DNA of 64,000 nucleotides from Yeosuana marina (GTDB lineage: Bacteria > Bacteroidota > Bacteroidia > Flavobacteriales > Flavobacteriaceae). The notes below the pieces were generated by a model, which worked only from the letters and a program-made list of their open reading frames with translations, was not told where the DNA came from and ran no database searches. The DNA is taken from assembly GCF_011762485.1 (NCBI RefSeq), contig NZ_JAAKGI010000001.1, positions 511,962 to 575,961 on the forward strand. Direction: 5' to 3'. A program made the position numbers and the translations under genes. Positions 41,211 through 51,000 of this stretch are shown in pieces. Within the stretch, counting starts at the first letter, position 1, and every line of letters begins with the position of its first letter.

Positions 41211-41903
41211 TTAAGGAGCAAGATTTTTAATAAAATCCTCAACAGATATAGCATTTTTAACATCAAAATCGCCAATTTTTGTTCGTCTTAGTGCCGATAA
41301 ATGGGCACCAGAGTCTAAAGCTTTTCCAAAATCATGAGCTAAGGAGCGTATATAAGTACCTTTACTACAAACGATTCTGAAATCGATATGGAGATTATCA
41401 ATTTTAGTGATTTCAAATTCAGAAACACTTACGGTTCGTGATTTTATGTCAACAACTTCACCTGCTCTGGCAAATTCATACAGGCGTTTACCATCTTTTT
41501 TTAAAGCTGAAAACACAGGAGGCTTCTGTTCGATGTCTCCAATAAATTGTTTGGTAGTTTCATGAATTAAATCATGAGTAATATGGCTCGTTTCAAACGT
41601 GCTATCAATCTCTGTCTCTAAATCAAAAGAAGGTGTGGTACTACCCAAAACTAGGGTGCCTGTATATTCTTTAAATTGTCCTTGAAAGGTGTCAATTTGT
41701 TTGGTCATTTTACCTGTACAAAGCACTAATAAGCCGGTGGCAAGCGGATCTAAAGTTCCTGCATGACCGACTTTTATTTTTTTTAATTTGAAAGCTTGAC
41801 GAATTTCCCAGCGTAACTTATTAACTACCTGAAATGATGTCCAATGCAACGGCTTGTCAATTAACAATACTTGACCAGATAAATAATCTTCAGGTGTTAA
41901 CAT
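41211..41903 (-). CDS. truB: tRNA pseudouridine-55 synthase
   Basis: Isomerises U55 in the T-loop of tRNAs. The catalytic motif KVGHAGTLDPLATGLLVLC gives Asp52. Further TruB blocks are QKPPVFSALKKDGKRLYEFARAG and CSKGTYIRSLAHDFGKAL. At 230 residues it lacks the C-terminal PUA domain of longer TruB proteins, as is common in Bacteroidota. Its start overlaps the uppP stop by one base, so the two are co-transcribed from uppP. Confidence 0.96.
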   Translation of the reverse strand: MLTPEDYLSGQVLLIDKPLHWTSFQVVNKLRWEIRQAFKLKKIKVGHAGTLDPLATGLLVLCTGKMTKQIDTFQGQFKEYTGTLVLGSTTPSFDLETEIDSTFETSHITHDLIHETTKQFIGDIEQKPPVFSALKKDGKRLYEFARAGEVVDIKSRTVSVSEFEITKIDNLHIDFRIVCSKGTYIRSLAHDFGKALDSGAHLSALRRTKIGDFDVKNAISVEDFIKNLAP

Positions 41904-42715
41904 TATACAGTAGTTAAAGGATACAAAAAGTAGTGAATCAATAACAAACCAACTCCTAAAATAATACGGTAGTATCCAAAAATTTTAAATCCTCTTTTAC
42001 TTAAATAATCAATAAACGATTTAATAGCTAAAAGTGCGACTACAAAAGCAATAACATTGCCTATAATTAAATAATTAATTTGATTGCTGCTAAGCTCAAA
42101 ACCAGCTTGGTAATAATCAAAAAGTTTCTTAGCAGTAGCCCCAAACATGGTAGGAACAGCAAGAAAAAACGAGAATTCGGCAGCTGTTTTTCTATTCAGT
42201 TTTTGTGTCATCCCACCAACTATACTCGCACCACTTCGTGACGTACCAGGTATCATGGCAAGACATTGAAAAAAACCAATTTTTAAAGCCGTTAGATAAC
42301 TTATGTTGGTGTGAGCCTGAGGATTGTCTTCATCTACAACTTCATTGGCTTTAAACCAATCATCTACTTTCAATAAAATAAAACCTCCAATAATTAATGA
42401 AATAGCAACTACAATTGGGCTTTCTAATAACTCATCAATGACATCATTTAAAAGTAAGCCTAAAATAACCGCAGGAATAAAAGCAACTAACAGTTTAAAA
42501 TAGAAATCAAAACTTTGAAAAAATCGTTTCCAATAAAGTACAACTACCGATAAAATAGCACCAAGTTGAATAACTATGGTAAACAATTTAGTAAAGTCGT
42601 CGCCTGCAATCTTCATAAAAGACGAAGCGATAATCATATGTCCTGTTGAAGAAATCGGAAGATATTCAGTAATACCTTCAATAATGGCAAGTATAATAGT
42701 ATCAATTAAATTCAT
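41903..42715 (-). CDS. uppP: Undecaprenyl-diphosphate phosphatase
   Basis: Recycles undecaprenyl pyrophosphate to the carrier lipid for peptidoglycan synthesis (BacA/UppP). The N-terminal [16 protein letters not shown] block contains the catalytic Glu and Ser/His. The second motif, [14 protein letters not shown], contains the essential Arg. About seven or eight membrane helices fit 270 residues. It is first in a two-gene unit with truB. The DUF3098 and ftsX genes, which normally lie next to it in flavobacteria, are separated from it here by a glycerate kinase. Confidence 0.95.
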   Translation of the reverse strand: MNLIDTIILAIIEGITEYLPISSTGHMIIASSFMKIAGDDFTKLFTIVIQLGAILSVVVLYWKRFFQSFDFYFKLLVAFIPAVILGLLLNDVIDELLESPIVVAISLIIGGFILLKVDDWFKANEVVDEDNPQAHTNISYLTALKIGFFQCLAMIPGTSRSGASIVGGMTQKLNRKTAAEFSFFLAVPTMFGATAKKLFDYYQAGFELSSNQINYLIIGNVIAFVVALLAIKSFIDYLSKRGFKIFGYYRIILGVGLLLIHYFLYPLTTV

Positions 42716-42775
42716 GAGACAAAAATATCAAAATTGAAGATGTATTTTATTAAATTGTAGTTTATTTTACGTTAA

Positions 42776-43900
42776 ATGAAATTTGTAATTGCTCCAGATA
42801 AGTTTAAAGGTTCCTTAACAGCCATACAATTTTGCAATGCTGTAGAGAGCAGTTTAAAAAGAATCTTGCCTAATGCTGAAATTTACAGGTTACCTTTATC
42901 TGATGGGGGTGATGGAACCATAGATATCTTGGAATATCATCTTCACGGAAAACGACTAAAATTACAAGTTAATAACCCGTTGTTTCGGCCTATTCAAGCC
43001 TCGTATTTATATATGGATGCCATAAACACAGCATTTATTGAAATGGCTGCAGCTTCAGGAATAGCGCTTTTAAAACCAGAAGAGCAAAATTGTTTTTATA
43101 CAACGTCGCTTGGAACAGGAGAACTCATTAAACATGCTATAAAAAAAGGAGCAAAAACGATAATTCTTGGTATTGGCGGTAGTGCTACGAATGATTGCGG
43201 TATTGGAATGGCTGCCGCTTTAGGATATACGTTTGAAGACGAAAGAGGAAAGGAACTAAGCCCTGTTGGAAAAAATCTATTAAAAATTCATCACATCAAT
43301 ACAAACCATGTTTTAAAAGTTTTAGATGAGGTTGAATTTAAAGTGGCTTGTGATGTCACCAATCCGTTATTTGGAAGTAATGGGGCGGCCTATGTTTATG
43401 GTTCACAAAAAGGAGCATCAAGTAGTGAAATAGCACAATTAGATGAAGGGTTACAACATCTTTCTAAGCTTTTTATAAAACAATTTGATAGAGATATTCA
43501 GAATTTGAAAGGTGCCGGAGCTGCTGGCGGTATGGGTGCCGGAGCTTCGGTTTTTTTAAATGCTGAATTGCAATCAGGAATCGATTTAGTGAAGGGTTTA
43601 ATAGATTTTGATGCTAAAATAAACAATGCCGATTGGATTATTACAGGTGAAGGCACATTAGATAACCAAACGTTTTCAGGCAAGGCGATTCACGGGGTAA
43701 TTACTTCCGCGAAAGCGAAAAACATAAAAGTTGCGGCTTTTTGTGGGGCAATGGACTTATCAGACACCGATATTAAAAACTTCGGAATCGACTATGCCGA
43801 TGCTATTTTAAACTATTCTAAAAATTTAGAGGATGCTATAAAAAATGGATATAACTATATTGAAGGAATGGCTGAAAAATTTGCTAAAATGTTCGTGTGA
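42776..43900 (+). CDS. Glycerate kinase
   Basis: Phosphorylates glycerate to feed glycolysis (GarK/GlxK type, 374 residues). Seen: VIAPDKFKGSLTAIQ at the start, YRLPLSDGGDGTIDIL (about 42-57), ETTSLGTGELI-like YTTSLGTGELIKHA, GIGGSATNDCGIGMAAALG (about 137-155), and WIITGEGTLDNQTFSGKAI (about 285-303). It lies opposite to all neighbours, inserted between uppP and DUF3098. The 3' ends of this gene and DUF3098 are only 2 bp apart. Confidence 0.93.
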   Translation: MKFVIAPDKFKGSLTAIQFCNAVESSLKRILPNAEIYRLPLSDGGDGTIDILEYHLHGKRLKLQVNNPLFRPIQASYLYMDAINTAFIEMAAASGIALLKPEEQNCFYTTSLGTGELIKHAIKKGAKTIILGIGGSATNDCGIGMAAALGYTFEDERGKELSPVGKNLLKIHHINTNHVLKVLDEVEFKVACDVTNPLFGSNGAAYVYGSQKGASSSEIAQLDEGLQHLSKLFIKQFDRDIQNLKGAGAAGGMGAGASVFLNAELQSGIDLVKGLIDFDAKINNADWIITGEGTLDNQTFSGKAIHGVITSAKAKNIKVAAFCGAMDLSDTDIKNFGIDYADAILNYSKNLEDAIKNGYNYIEGMAEKFAKMFV

Positions 43901-43902
43901 AC

Positions 43903-44157
43903 CTACTCTTTGTCTGGATTTAATAAGATAGCATAAATCTGAATCCCAAAACCAAGAAGTACCAACATTGGCGCCAAGCGAATACGTCTGAAACTAAAAA
44001 TTTCAGGATTAAAAACATTCGGGTCGTCGCTACCACCGCCAGACATTAAAATAAAACCTAAAGCAATACAAGCAATGCCTATAAACATAAATTTATAGTT
44101 TTTCTTTCCGAATACAAAGACACTCTTTGCGGCTTCTTTACGTTTTTTCTCTCCCAT
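43903..44157 (-). CDS. DUF3098 membrane protein
   Basis: An 84-residue protein with two helices (about 23-41 and 61-79) joined by a loop reading MSGGGSDDPNVFNPEIFSFRRI. This matches DUF3098, a Bacteroidota family normally encoded beside ftsX. The gene lies 109 bp downstream of ftsX on the same strand. Its function is unknown; association with cell-division membrane complexes is inferred only from gene order. Confidence 0.85.
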   Translation of the reverse strand: MGEKKRKEAAKSVFVFGKKNYKFMFIGIACIALGFILMSGGGSDDPNVFNPEIFSFRRIRLAPMLVLLGFGIQIYAILLNPDKE

Positions 44158-44234
44158 GATGTTTTATAAACTAATATGCAAATTAACGGATTTATTTAAA
44201 ATAGCCTTGTTAAGAATATAATAAATTGTTTTTA

Positions 44235-44272
44235 GTAACCAACAAGTAGCAACCAACAAGTCGCAACTAATA
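44235..44272. repeat. Short tandem repeat near the ftsX 3' end
   Basis: GTAACCAACAA, GTAGCAACCAACAA and GTCGCAACTAATAA lie in tandem, overlapping the final codons of ftsX. Similar words (CAACTAGCAACCAA) occur upstream of RNase G at about 12380. Confidence 0.5.
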
Positions 44273-45145
44273 ATACAACTGGTCTGTTTTCAAATTTAAA
44301 AAACGTTGTGTTGCAATATGTGTACTAATCCATGTGATGATAATTCCTAAGGTAAATACAAATACAAATAATAGGGTAATTAATACGGGATTACTTATTA
44401 ACTCTAATTCTGGGAATGTTTTATTTAAATAATATAAAACAATAGCCATTCCTATAAGCGCTATAATCCCACCAATAATACCCAACCGTACACTTTTCCA
44501 AACAAAAGGTCTTCTAATAAATTGTTTGGTAGCACCAACCATTTGCATGGTTTTAATGGTGAATCTTTTAGAATAGACTGCCAAACGAATAGAACTATTT
44601 ATAAGTAAAACTGCAATCAACGTGAAAATGCCACTAATCACTAGTACCCAAAAACTAATTTTTTTAACATTGTTGTTCATTAAAGTCACCAAATCGTTAT
44701 CGTAATCGACATCATCAACAAAGTTTTTACTTAGCGCTTCATCTGAAATTTTTTCTAACTGATCTGAGGTTACAAAATCTGCTTTCAAATGGACATCGAT
44801 ACTATTTTGAAGCGGATTATAACCCACAAAATCCATAAAGTCTTCTCCATTTTCAGCCTTCATAAATTCGGCTGCTTGTTCTTTCGAGACGTATTCGGTA
44901 GATTTCACATAATCAGACATCGCCAAACTTTTTTCAAGCTGTTTCATTTCAACATCTTTGGCAGTATCTTTTAGATAGATAGTCAATACGACTTGTTCTT
45001 TAAAATGGTCTGATACTTTTTTAGCATTTAAAATTAACAAGCCTAACAACCCTAATAAAAACAGAACCAATGCGATACTTAAAACCACAGAAAAGTAGGA
45101 TGAAATAAGCCTGCGCTTTTGATGATTTTCAAATGATGAACTCAT
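44267..45145 (-). CDS. ftsX: Cell-division ABC transporter permease FtsX
   Basis: Membrane subunit of the FtsEX complex that activates peptidoglycan hydrolases at the septum. It has 292 residues with four helices (about 17-40, 163-188, 215-240, 255-280) and an extracellular loop between the first two. The loop includes VVLTIYLKDTAKDVEMKQLE and WVS-like YVSKEQAAEFMK, typical of FtsX. TIKTMQMVGATKQFIRRPF is the conserved coupling region. ftsE is not in the window. Three tandem repeat units overlap its last codons. Confidence 0.93.
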   Translation of the reverse strand: MSSSFENHQKRRLISSYFSVVLSIALVLFLLGLLGLLILNAKKVSDHFKEQVVLTIYLKDTAKDVEMKQLEKSLAMSDYVKSTEYVSKEQAAEFMKAENGEDFMDFVGYNPLQNSIDVHLKADFVTSDQLEKISDEALSKNFVDDVDYDNDLVTLMNNNVKKISFWVLVISGIFTLIAVLLINSSIRLAVYSKRFTIKTMQMVGATKQFIRRPFVWKSVRLGIIGGIIALIGMAIVLYYLNKTFPELELISNPVLITLLFVFVFTLGIIITWISTHIATQRFLNLKTDQLYY

Positions 45146-45211
45146 ATAGATATATTAACGTTGTAAAAATAATAAAGTATATTTAAACTCTATTTATATA
45201 AACTAAAACAT

Positions 45212-46132
45212 ATGAACATTGTTGTAATCGGTGCTGGTGGCGTTGGCGGGTATTTTGGTGGAAAATTAGCTAGATCTGGTTGTGATGTTACGTTTATAGC
45301 TCGCGGAAAACATTTAGAAGCTATTAAAACGAAAGGCTTACAAGTAAAAAGTATTTTGGGAGATTTTACTGTGTACCCCAAAGTGACAGATAATTTGAGT
45401 GATATAAAAAATCCCGACTTGATTATTTTAGGCGTTAAGTCTTGGCAAGTTTTAGGTATAGCTGAACAATTAAAATCTGTTATTGGGTCTGAAACTATGG
45501 TATTACCGTTACAAAATGGTGCGGATAATGCAGATAAATTATTGTCTGTTTTACCAAAGGAAAATGTGTTGGCTGGGTTGTGTAAAATTGTAAGTAAGGT
45601 TGAATCACCTGGTGTTATTAATCATTTTACGTTTGAACCCGAAATTGTTTTTGGTGAATATGACAATAAGAAATCTGAGAGAATACAAAATCTTAAATCC
45701 GTTTTCGATAAAGCGGGTTTTAAAAATACTCTATCTGAGGATATTCATTTAGATATTTGGAAAAAGTTTTTGTTTATCGGAACTATTAGCGGCATTGGTG
45801 CTTTAACGCGAGCCGTTTTTGGTGTGATGCGTGAACAAGAAGGAATTAGAAAAATTATTTATGATACCGCGAAAGAAATGGTCGCTATCGCGAACGCAAA
45901 AGGTGTTGGGTTAACTTCTAAGGATATTGAAATCATTGTAAAGGTTATTGACAGTTTAGATTACAATACTACTGCATCAATGCAACGCGATATGATGGAA
46001 GGCAAACCGAGCGAGCTAGACAATTTTAATGGCTATATTGTGGCACAAGGAAAAGAATTGGGTATAGAAACACCAACCAATGCTTTTATTTATCATTGTT
46101 TGAGGCCACAAGAAATTAAAGCACGAAGTTAG
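45212..46132 (+). CDS. panE: 2-dehydropantoate 2-reductase
   Basis: NADPH-dependent ketopantoate reductase in pantothenate (CoA) synthesis. The N-terminal Rossmann motif is VVIGAGGVGGYFGGKLA. Further blocks are VLPLQNGADNADKL, the catalytic-Lys region WKKFLFIGTISGIGALTR (about 188-205) and SMQRDMMEGKPSELDNFNGYI with substrate-binding residues near the end. Length of 306 is usual. It is divergent from ftsX. The 3' end overlaps that of the convergent EamA gene by 4 bp. Confidence 0.9.
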   Translation: MNIVVIGAGGVGGYFGGKLARSGCDVTFIARGKHLEAIKTKGLQVKSILGDFTVYPKVTDNLSDIKNPDLIILGVKSWQVLGIAEQLKSVIGSETMVLPLQNGADNADKLLSVLPKENVLAGLCKIVSKVESPGVINHFTFEPEIVFGEYDNKKSERIQNLKSVFDKAGFKNTLSEDIHLDIWKKFLFIGTISGIGALTRAVFGVMREQEGIRKIIYDTAKEMVAIANAKGVGLTSKDIEIIVKVIDSLDYNTTASMQRDMMEGKPSELDNFNGYIVAQGKELGIETPTNAFIYHCLRPQEIKARS

Positions 46133-47043
46133 GACATAGTTTTGGGCTTTTTACTCACCATATAAACGCCAATAACAACCAGCAAACAACTTATAATTTT
46201 TACAAGATTTATGTCTTGGGTATACTGTGTTTGCGATAGGATATTCGCATAAACAGCAACCATAACAAAGCTTATTAAAGGCTGTAAGTATATATAACTA
46301 CTGGTTACCGATGGTGTAACATACTGAAGCGAATAAATATTAAATAAGTAAGCAAAAAAGGTGGTAAATAAAACTACAAAACCAATAACCAAATAGGTAT
46401 TTAAGGTAAAGCCACTAAAGTCGGTGTTTAGAAAATCGCCAATTCCCACTGGAAATGTAAACAAAAATCCGAATAAAAACACCCAACTTACCACTGTTAT
46501 GGCTTTATATTTCTTCATTAGAGGTTTTACAAAAACAAGATAAAGCGAATAACTGGTTGCATTTAAAAAAACGAACAGATTCCCTAGAACAGAGCTAGTT
46601 CCCGAAGCTTTGTTGCCGTATAAAATCAACGCTATAGCGCCTACACCTCCAATGGTAATACCTAATAATTTATGTTTAGTAATGCGCTCTTTCAATAAAA
46701 AGGAACTAAAAACTAAAACAATTACAGGAACCGCTGTCATGATGATTGATGCATCAATAGGTGATGTAAGATTGATTCCATGAAAAAACAAGAGTTGATT
46801 AGCGGCGGCACCGAATAAACCACAAAACATCAAACGTAACATATCACTTTTGGCAACACGTTCTTTAATAACAAAGCTTTTTAATATCCAAAATAAAGGC
46901 GTGGCAAAAAGCAACCTGATAAACACAAAGGAAGAGGGTCCAATTTTATCGGGCATAATGCCTTTGGCAATAATAAAATTGACACCATAAATTAAGTTGG
47001 CACCAAGTAGTGCTAAATGCGCTTTAAATAAGTTATTCTTCAA
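46129..47043 (-). CDS. EamA/DMT-family transporter
   Basis: Ten-helix inner-membrane permease (304 residues). The first EamA repeat starts LALLGANLIYGVNFIIAKGI and the second near GNLFVFLNATSYSLYLVFVKPL (about 153-175). Conserved helix ends include SPIDASIIMTAVPVIVLV and YVTPSVTSSYIYLQPLISFV. It is only remotely like the EamA protein at 17521, so they are not recent duplicates. The substrate is unknown. The patatin gene lies 41 bp upstream on the same strand. Confidence 0.88.
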   Translation of the reverse strand: MKNNLFKAHLALLGANLIYGVNFIIAKGIMPDKIGPSSFVFIRLLFATPLFWILKSFVIKERVAKSDMLRLMFCGLFGAAANQLLFFHGINLTSPIDASIIMTAVPVIVLVFSSFLLKERITKHKLLGITIGGVGAIALILYGNKASGTSSVLGNLFVFLNATSYSLYLVFVKPLMKKYKAITVVSWVFLFGFLFTFPVGIGDFLNTDFSGFTLNTYLVIGFVVLFTTFFAYLFNIYSLQYVTPSVTSSYIYLQPLISFVMVAVYANILSQTQYTQDINLVKIISCLLVVIGVYMVSKKPKTMS

Positions 47044-47084
47044 GGATGTACTTTCAATTTGGATGCGAAAGTAGACTTTTTAGG

Positions 47085-47861
47085 TTATTTTTCTAATGAA
47101 ATGAGAATCTCTTTGATTTCTTTTTTAGCATGATTATAGCCAATTTCATAAGCTTTGTCAATGCCTTTTGCTTCAAAAGTTCCTATTTTATCAATTTCTT
47201 GTGGCATAAAAACATAATTACATAAATTAAATTTTTTTACATTATTTGCTTCTAAACCAATATGATATACCCGATGCATTAATTTTATAGACGTATTAAC
47301 ATCTGATTCTTGAACAGGTGTTATGGGGTTAACAAAACCGCCAATAATTTTTCTAACCTTATTTTTTTTAATAGGTTCTACAGGGAAATTATTTAAAATA
47401 CCACCATCTGAATAAAAGTTATCGTTAATTTTTAAAGGAGAAAAGATAGGAGGTAATGCGCACGATGCAATTAAGGGTTTTATTAATTCGCCTTGGTTAA
47501 AATATTCTAGTTTACCAGACAATAAATTGGTGGCTGTTGTTGTTAACGGATATTTTAATTTTTCAAATGAATTTTCAGTAAAAAACGTTTTAAAAAACTT
47601 TTCGTATTTCTCACTATCTAAAATTCCGGGTTTATTTCGTGCGTATAACGAAAACGCCAAAATGGGTGTTTGTTTAAAAAACTTAAGCATCTCATCTGTA
47701 TTATATCCGGCAGCATATAAAGCACAAACCAGAGCGCCTGCGCTTGTTCCAGAAACCTGAGTTGGGACAATATCGTTTTCTAATAAAACTTGTATTAAAC
47801 CAACATAGGCAATAGCTCGCACACCGCCGCCAGATAGCACTAAGCCAATTTCTTCATTCAT
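47085..47861 (-). CDS. Patatin-like phospholipase
   Basis: Predicted cytoplasmic lipid acyl hydrolase with a Ser-Asp dyad. The oxyanion motif is LVLSGGGVRAIAYVG (about 7-21), the nucleophile elbow is VSGTSAGAL, and the dyad Asp lies in YSDGGILNNFPVEPI (about 150-165). The ATG at 47861 is chosen; 21 residues of in-frame extension begin with TTG and precede the conserved N-terminus MNEEIGLVLSGGG. The length from there is 258. It belongs to the RssA/YlbK-type bacterial group. Confidence 0.9.
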   Translation of the reverse strand: MNEEIGLVLSGGGVRAIAYVGLIQVLLENDIVPTQVSGTSAGALVCALYAAGYNTDEMLKFFKQTPILAFSLYARNKPGILDSEKYEKFFKTFFTENSFEKLKYPLTTTATNLLSGKLEYFNQGELIKPLIASCALPPIFSPLKINDNFYSDGGILNNFPVEPIKKNKVRKIIGGFVNPITPVQESDVNTSIKLMHRVYHIGLEANNVKKFNLCNYVFMPQEIDKIGTFEAKGIDKAYEIGYNHAKKEIKEILISLEK

Positions 47862-47953
47862 AATGATGTAATAATAAGGTAAAATAAAGATACAATTATA
47901 TATAAATACTCCGAAGTAATACAAATAGCTTTTAGTTTTTTCTTTTTAAACCG

Positions 47954-47961
47954 TAACTTTG
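47954..47961 (+). promoter_or_regulatory. Putative -7 element of the leuS promoter
   Basis: TAACTTTG fits TAnnTTTG. No TTG occurs at the expected distance upstream. If used, the leuS leader RNA would contain the inverted repeat pair at 47975-48048. Confidence 0.45.
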
Positions 47962-47974
47962 CACCTTTAAATTT

Positions 47975-48048
47975 CGTCATGACGAGAGTGAAACGACGTG
48001 GTAATCTTTTTTAAATGAACAGATTGCTTCTCTTTGTTCGCAATGGCG
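47975..48048. repeat. Inverted pair of dispersed palindromic repeats upstream of leuS
   Basis: The first copy, CGTCATGACGAGAGTGAAAC followed by GACGTGGTAATCT, runs 47975-48007. An inverted relative, AGATTGCTTCTCTTTGTTCG followed by CAATGGCG, runs 48021-48048. The two arms can form a long imperfect hairpin, ending 20 bp before the leuS start. The sequence belongs to the same family as 20513-20546 and the leuS insertion. Confidence 0.75.
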
Positions 48049-48067
48049 ATCATATTTATAAGATAGA

Positions 48068-51000
48068 ATGATATACAATTTTAACGAGATAGAAGCCAAA
48101 TGGCAGAAATATTGGGCCAAAAACCAAACGTTTAAAGCAGAAAACCAAAGCGACAAACCTAAATTTTACGTGTTAGATATGTTTCCGTATCCAAGTGGTG
48201 CGGGCTTACATGTTGGACATCCTCTGGGATATATTGCTTCAGATATTTATGCGCGTTACAAGCGCCATAAAGGGTTTAATGTGCTGCATCCGCAAGGCTA
48301 TGATAGTTTTGGGTTGCCCGCTGAGCAATACGCGATTCAAACAGGTCAACATCCTGCAATTACGACTGCTGAAAACATAAAAACGTATCGTCGACAGTTA
48401 GACCAAATAGGATTTTCTTTCGATTGGTCTCGTGAAGTTAGAACATCAGATCCGAGTTATTATAAATGGACACAGTGGATTTTTATTCAACTATTTAATT
48501 CATGGTACAATAACGAATCCAATAAAGCGGAAGATATTTCAGAATTAATAAAACTATTTGCTTCGGAAGGAAATGCAAACGTGAATGCGGTTTGTGATGA
48601 TGACGTAGAAGTGTTTTCTGCTGAAGAATGGAATACTTTTGATTCGGTTAAACAACAAGAAATATTACTTCAATATAGACTAACCTATTTAGCTGAAACT
48701 GAAGTAAACTGGTGTCCTGCTTTAGGAACGGTATTGGCAAACGATGAGATTGTAAATGGCGTTTCCGAACGTGGTGGCCATCCCGTTATCAGAAAAAAAA
48801 TGACGCAATGGAGTATGCGTATTTCTGCTTATGCAGAACGCTTACTTCAAGGTTTAGATACCATTGATTGGACCGATTCTTTAAAGGAAAGTCAACGTAA
48901 CTGGATTGGAAAATCCGTTGGAGCCTCAGTTTCGTTCAACGTCATTACGAGTGAAACGAAGCAATCTGTTAACAATGAAAATGTCACCCTGAACGCAGTC
49001 GAAGGGTCTCACAAAATAGAAGTCTTCACAACCCGCCCCGACACCATTTTCGGAGTCAGTTTTATGACACTTGCGCCTGAACACGAATTAGTATCGCAAA
49101 TAACCACTCCAGCTCAAAAAGCTGAGGTTGAAGCTTACGTTGAAGCCACAGCAAAACGTAGCGAACGAGATAGAATGGCCGATGTAAAAACCATTACAGG
49201 AGCTTTTACTGGCGCTTATGTTGAGCATCCGTTTACCAAAGAACCTATTCCGGTGTGGATTGGCGATTATGTGTTGGCAGGCTACGGAACCGGTGCCGTA
49301 ATGTCTGTGCCATGTGGCGACCAACGCGATTATGATTTTGCAAAACATTTTAATATCCCGATTCCTAATATTTTTGAAGGCGTTGATATTTCTGAAGAAG
49401 CTTTTGCTGATAAAGACAAAACCATCATTGCTAATAGTGATTTTTTAAATGGTTTAAACTATAAAGAAGCCACCAAAAAAATTATTGAAGAATTGGAAAA
49501 ACTAGGGCAGGGACAAGGAAAAACAAACTATCGTTTACGCGATGCTGTGTTTAGTCGTCAGCGTTATTGGGGTGAGCCATTTCCGGTGTATTATGTGAAT
49601 GGCATGCCGCAAATGATCGATGCCAAATATTTACCAATTAGTTTGCCCGAAGTTGAAAAATATCTACCAACCGAAACTGGCGAACCACCATTGGGTAACG
49701 CTACTGTTTGGGCTTGGGATACCGCGAAAAATGAAGTGGTTTCAAATGATTTGATTAATAACAAAACCATTCATCCGTTAGAGTTGAACACCATGCCAGG
49801 TTGGGCAGGTAGTTCACAGTACTTTAACCGGTATATGGACCCGCATAATGATAACGAGATTTTCTCGCAAGAAGCCATCAACTATTGGCAACAAGTGGAT
49901 TTATATATTGGCGGAAGCGAGCATGCCACAGGACATTTGTTGTACTCTCGTTTTTGGCAAAAGTTTATGTTTGATAAAGGTTTAGTGCCTTATGATGAGT
50001 TTGCTAAAAAACTCATTAACCAAGGGATGATTTTAGGCACAAGTGCGTTTGTGTCAGTTCTTGGTATTCAAGTTTTATTTTTAGATGAAAATGAAGAATC
50101 ATCATCCAAAAATGAATCCCCGAAGTCAATAGGAGTATTAGTTTCTAAAAGTGAGGTTGAAAAGTATAACTCCAAGCAAGAAAATAAAATTGATAATTTT
50201 CTTAATTCTTTAAAAGGGAATTCAAAGTATATAAATTCTTTTGGAAAAACTGTTACTGTTCATCAAATTAATAATATTCATGCAGACGTTTCTTTTGTAA
50301 ACGCATCTGATGAATTAGATATTGAAGCATTCAAGATTTGGAGACCAGAGTTTAAGGATGCCGAATTTATTACAGAAGAAGATGGAACCTTTAAAGTAAA
50401 ACGCGAAGTCGAAAAAATGTCTAAGTCCAAATACAATGTGGTCAATCCAGACCAAATATGTATCGATTATGGTGCAGATAGCTTAAGACTTTACGAAATG
50501 TTTTTGGGTCCGTTAGAGCAATACAAACCTTGGAATACGGCTGGAATTACGGGTGTGCATTCATTCCTTAAAAAACTTTGGAAATTGTATGTTGATGATA
50601 ATGGGTTGAAAGTAACCAATGCAGAACCATCCAAAGACAGCTTAAAAACACTTCATAAAACGATTAAAAAAGTAGAAGAAGATATCGAGAATTTCTCGTT
50701 TAACACCTCGGTTTCAACCTTTATGATTGCAGCCAATGAGTTAACCGCTCAAAAATGTACATCTAAAGATATTTTAGAGCCATTACTAATTTTAATTTCA
50801 CCGTATGCACCGCACATCGCTGAAGAATTATGGAGTCAGTTAGGGCATAACGAATCGATTGCAACCGCAGCATTTCCAACATTTGATGCTAGTCATTTGG
50901 TAGAAAGCAATAAAGTATATCCTATTTCATTTAATGGTAAAATGCGTTTCACGATGGAATTACCGTTAGATTTAAGTAAAGAAGCCATTGAAGAAGCTGT

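Noticed and set aside
47862..47924. Upstream extension of the patatin gene
   Set aside because: The 21 residues begin with TTG and precede the family N-terminus; probably untranslated.
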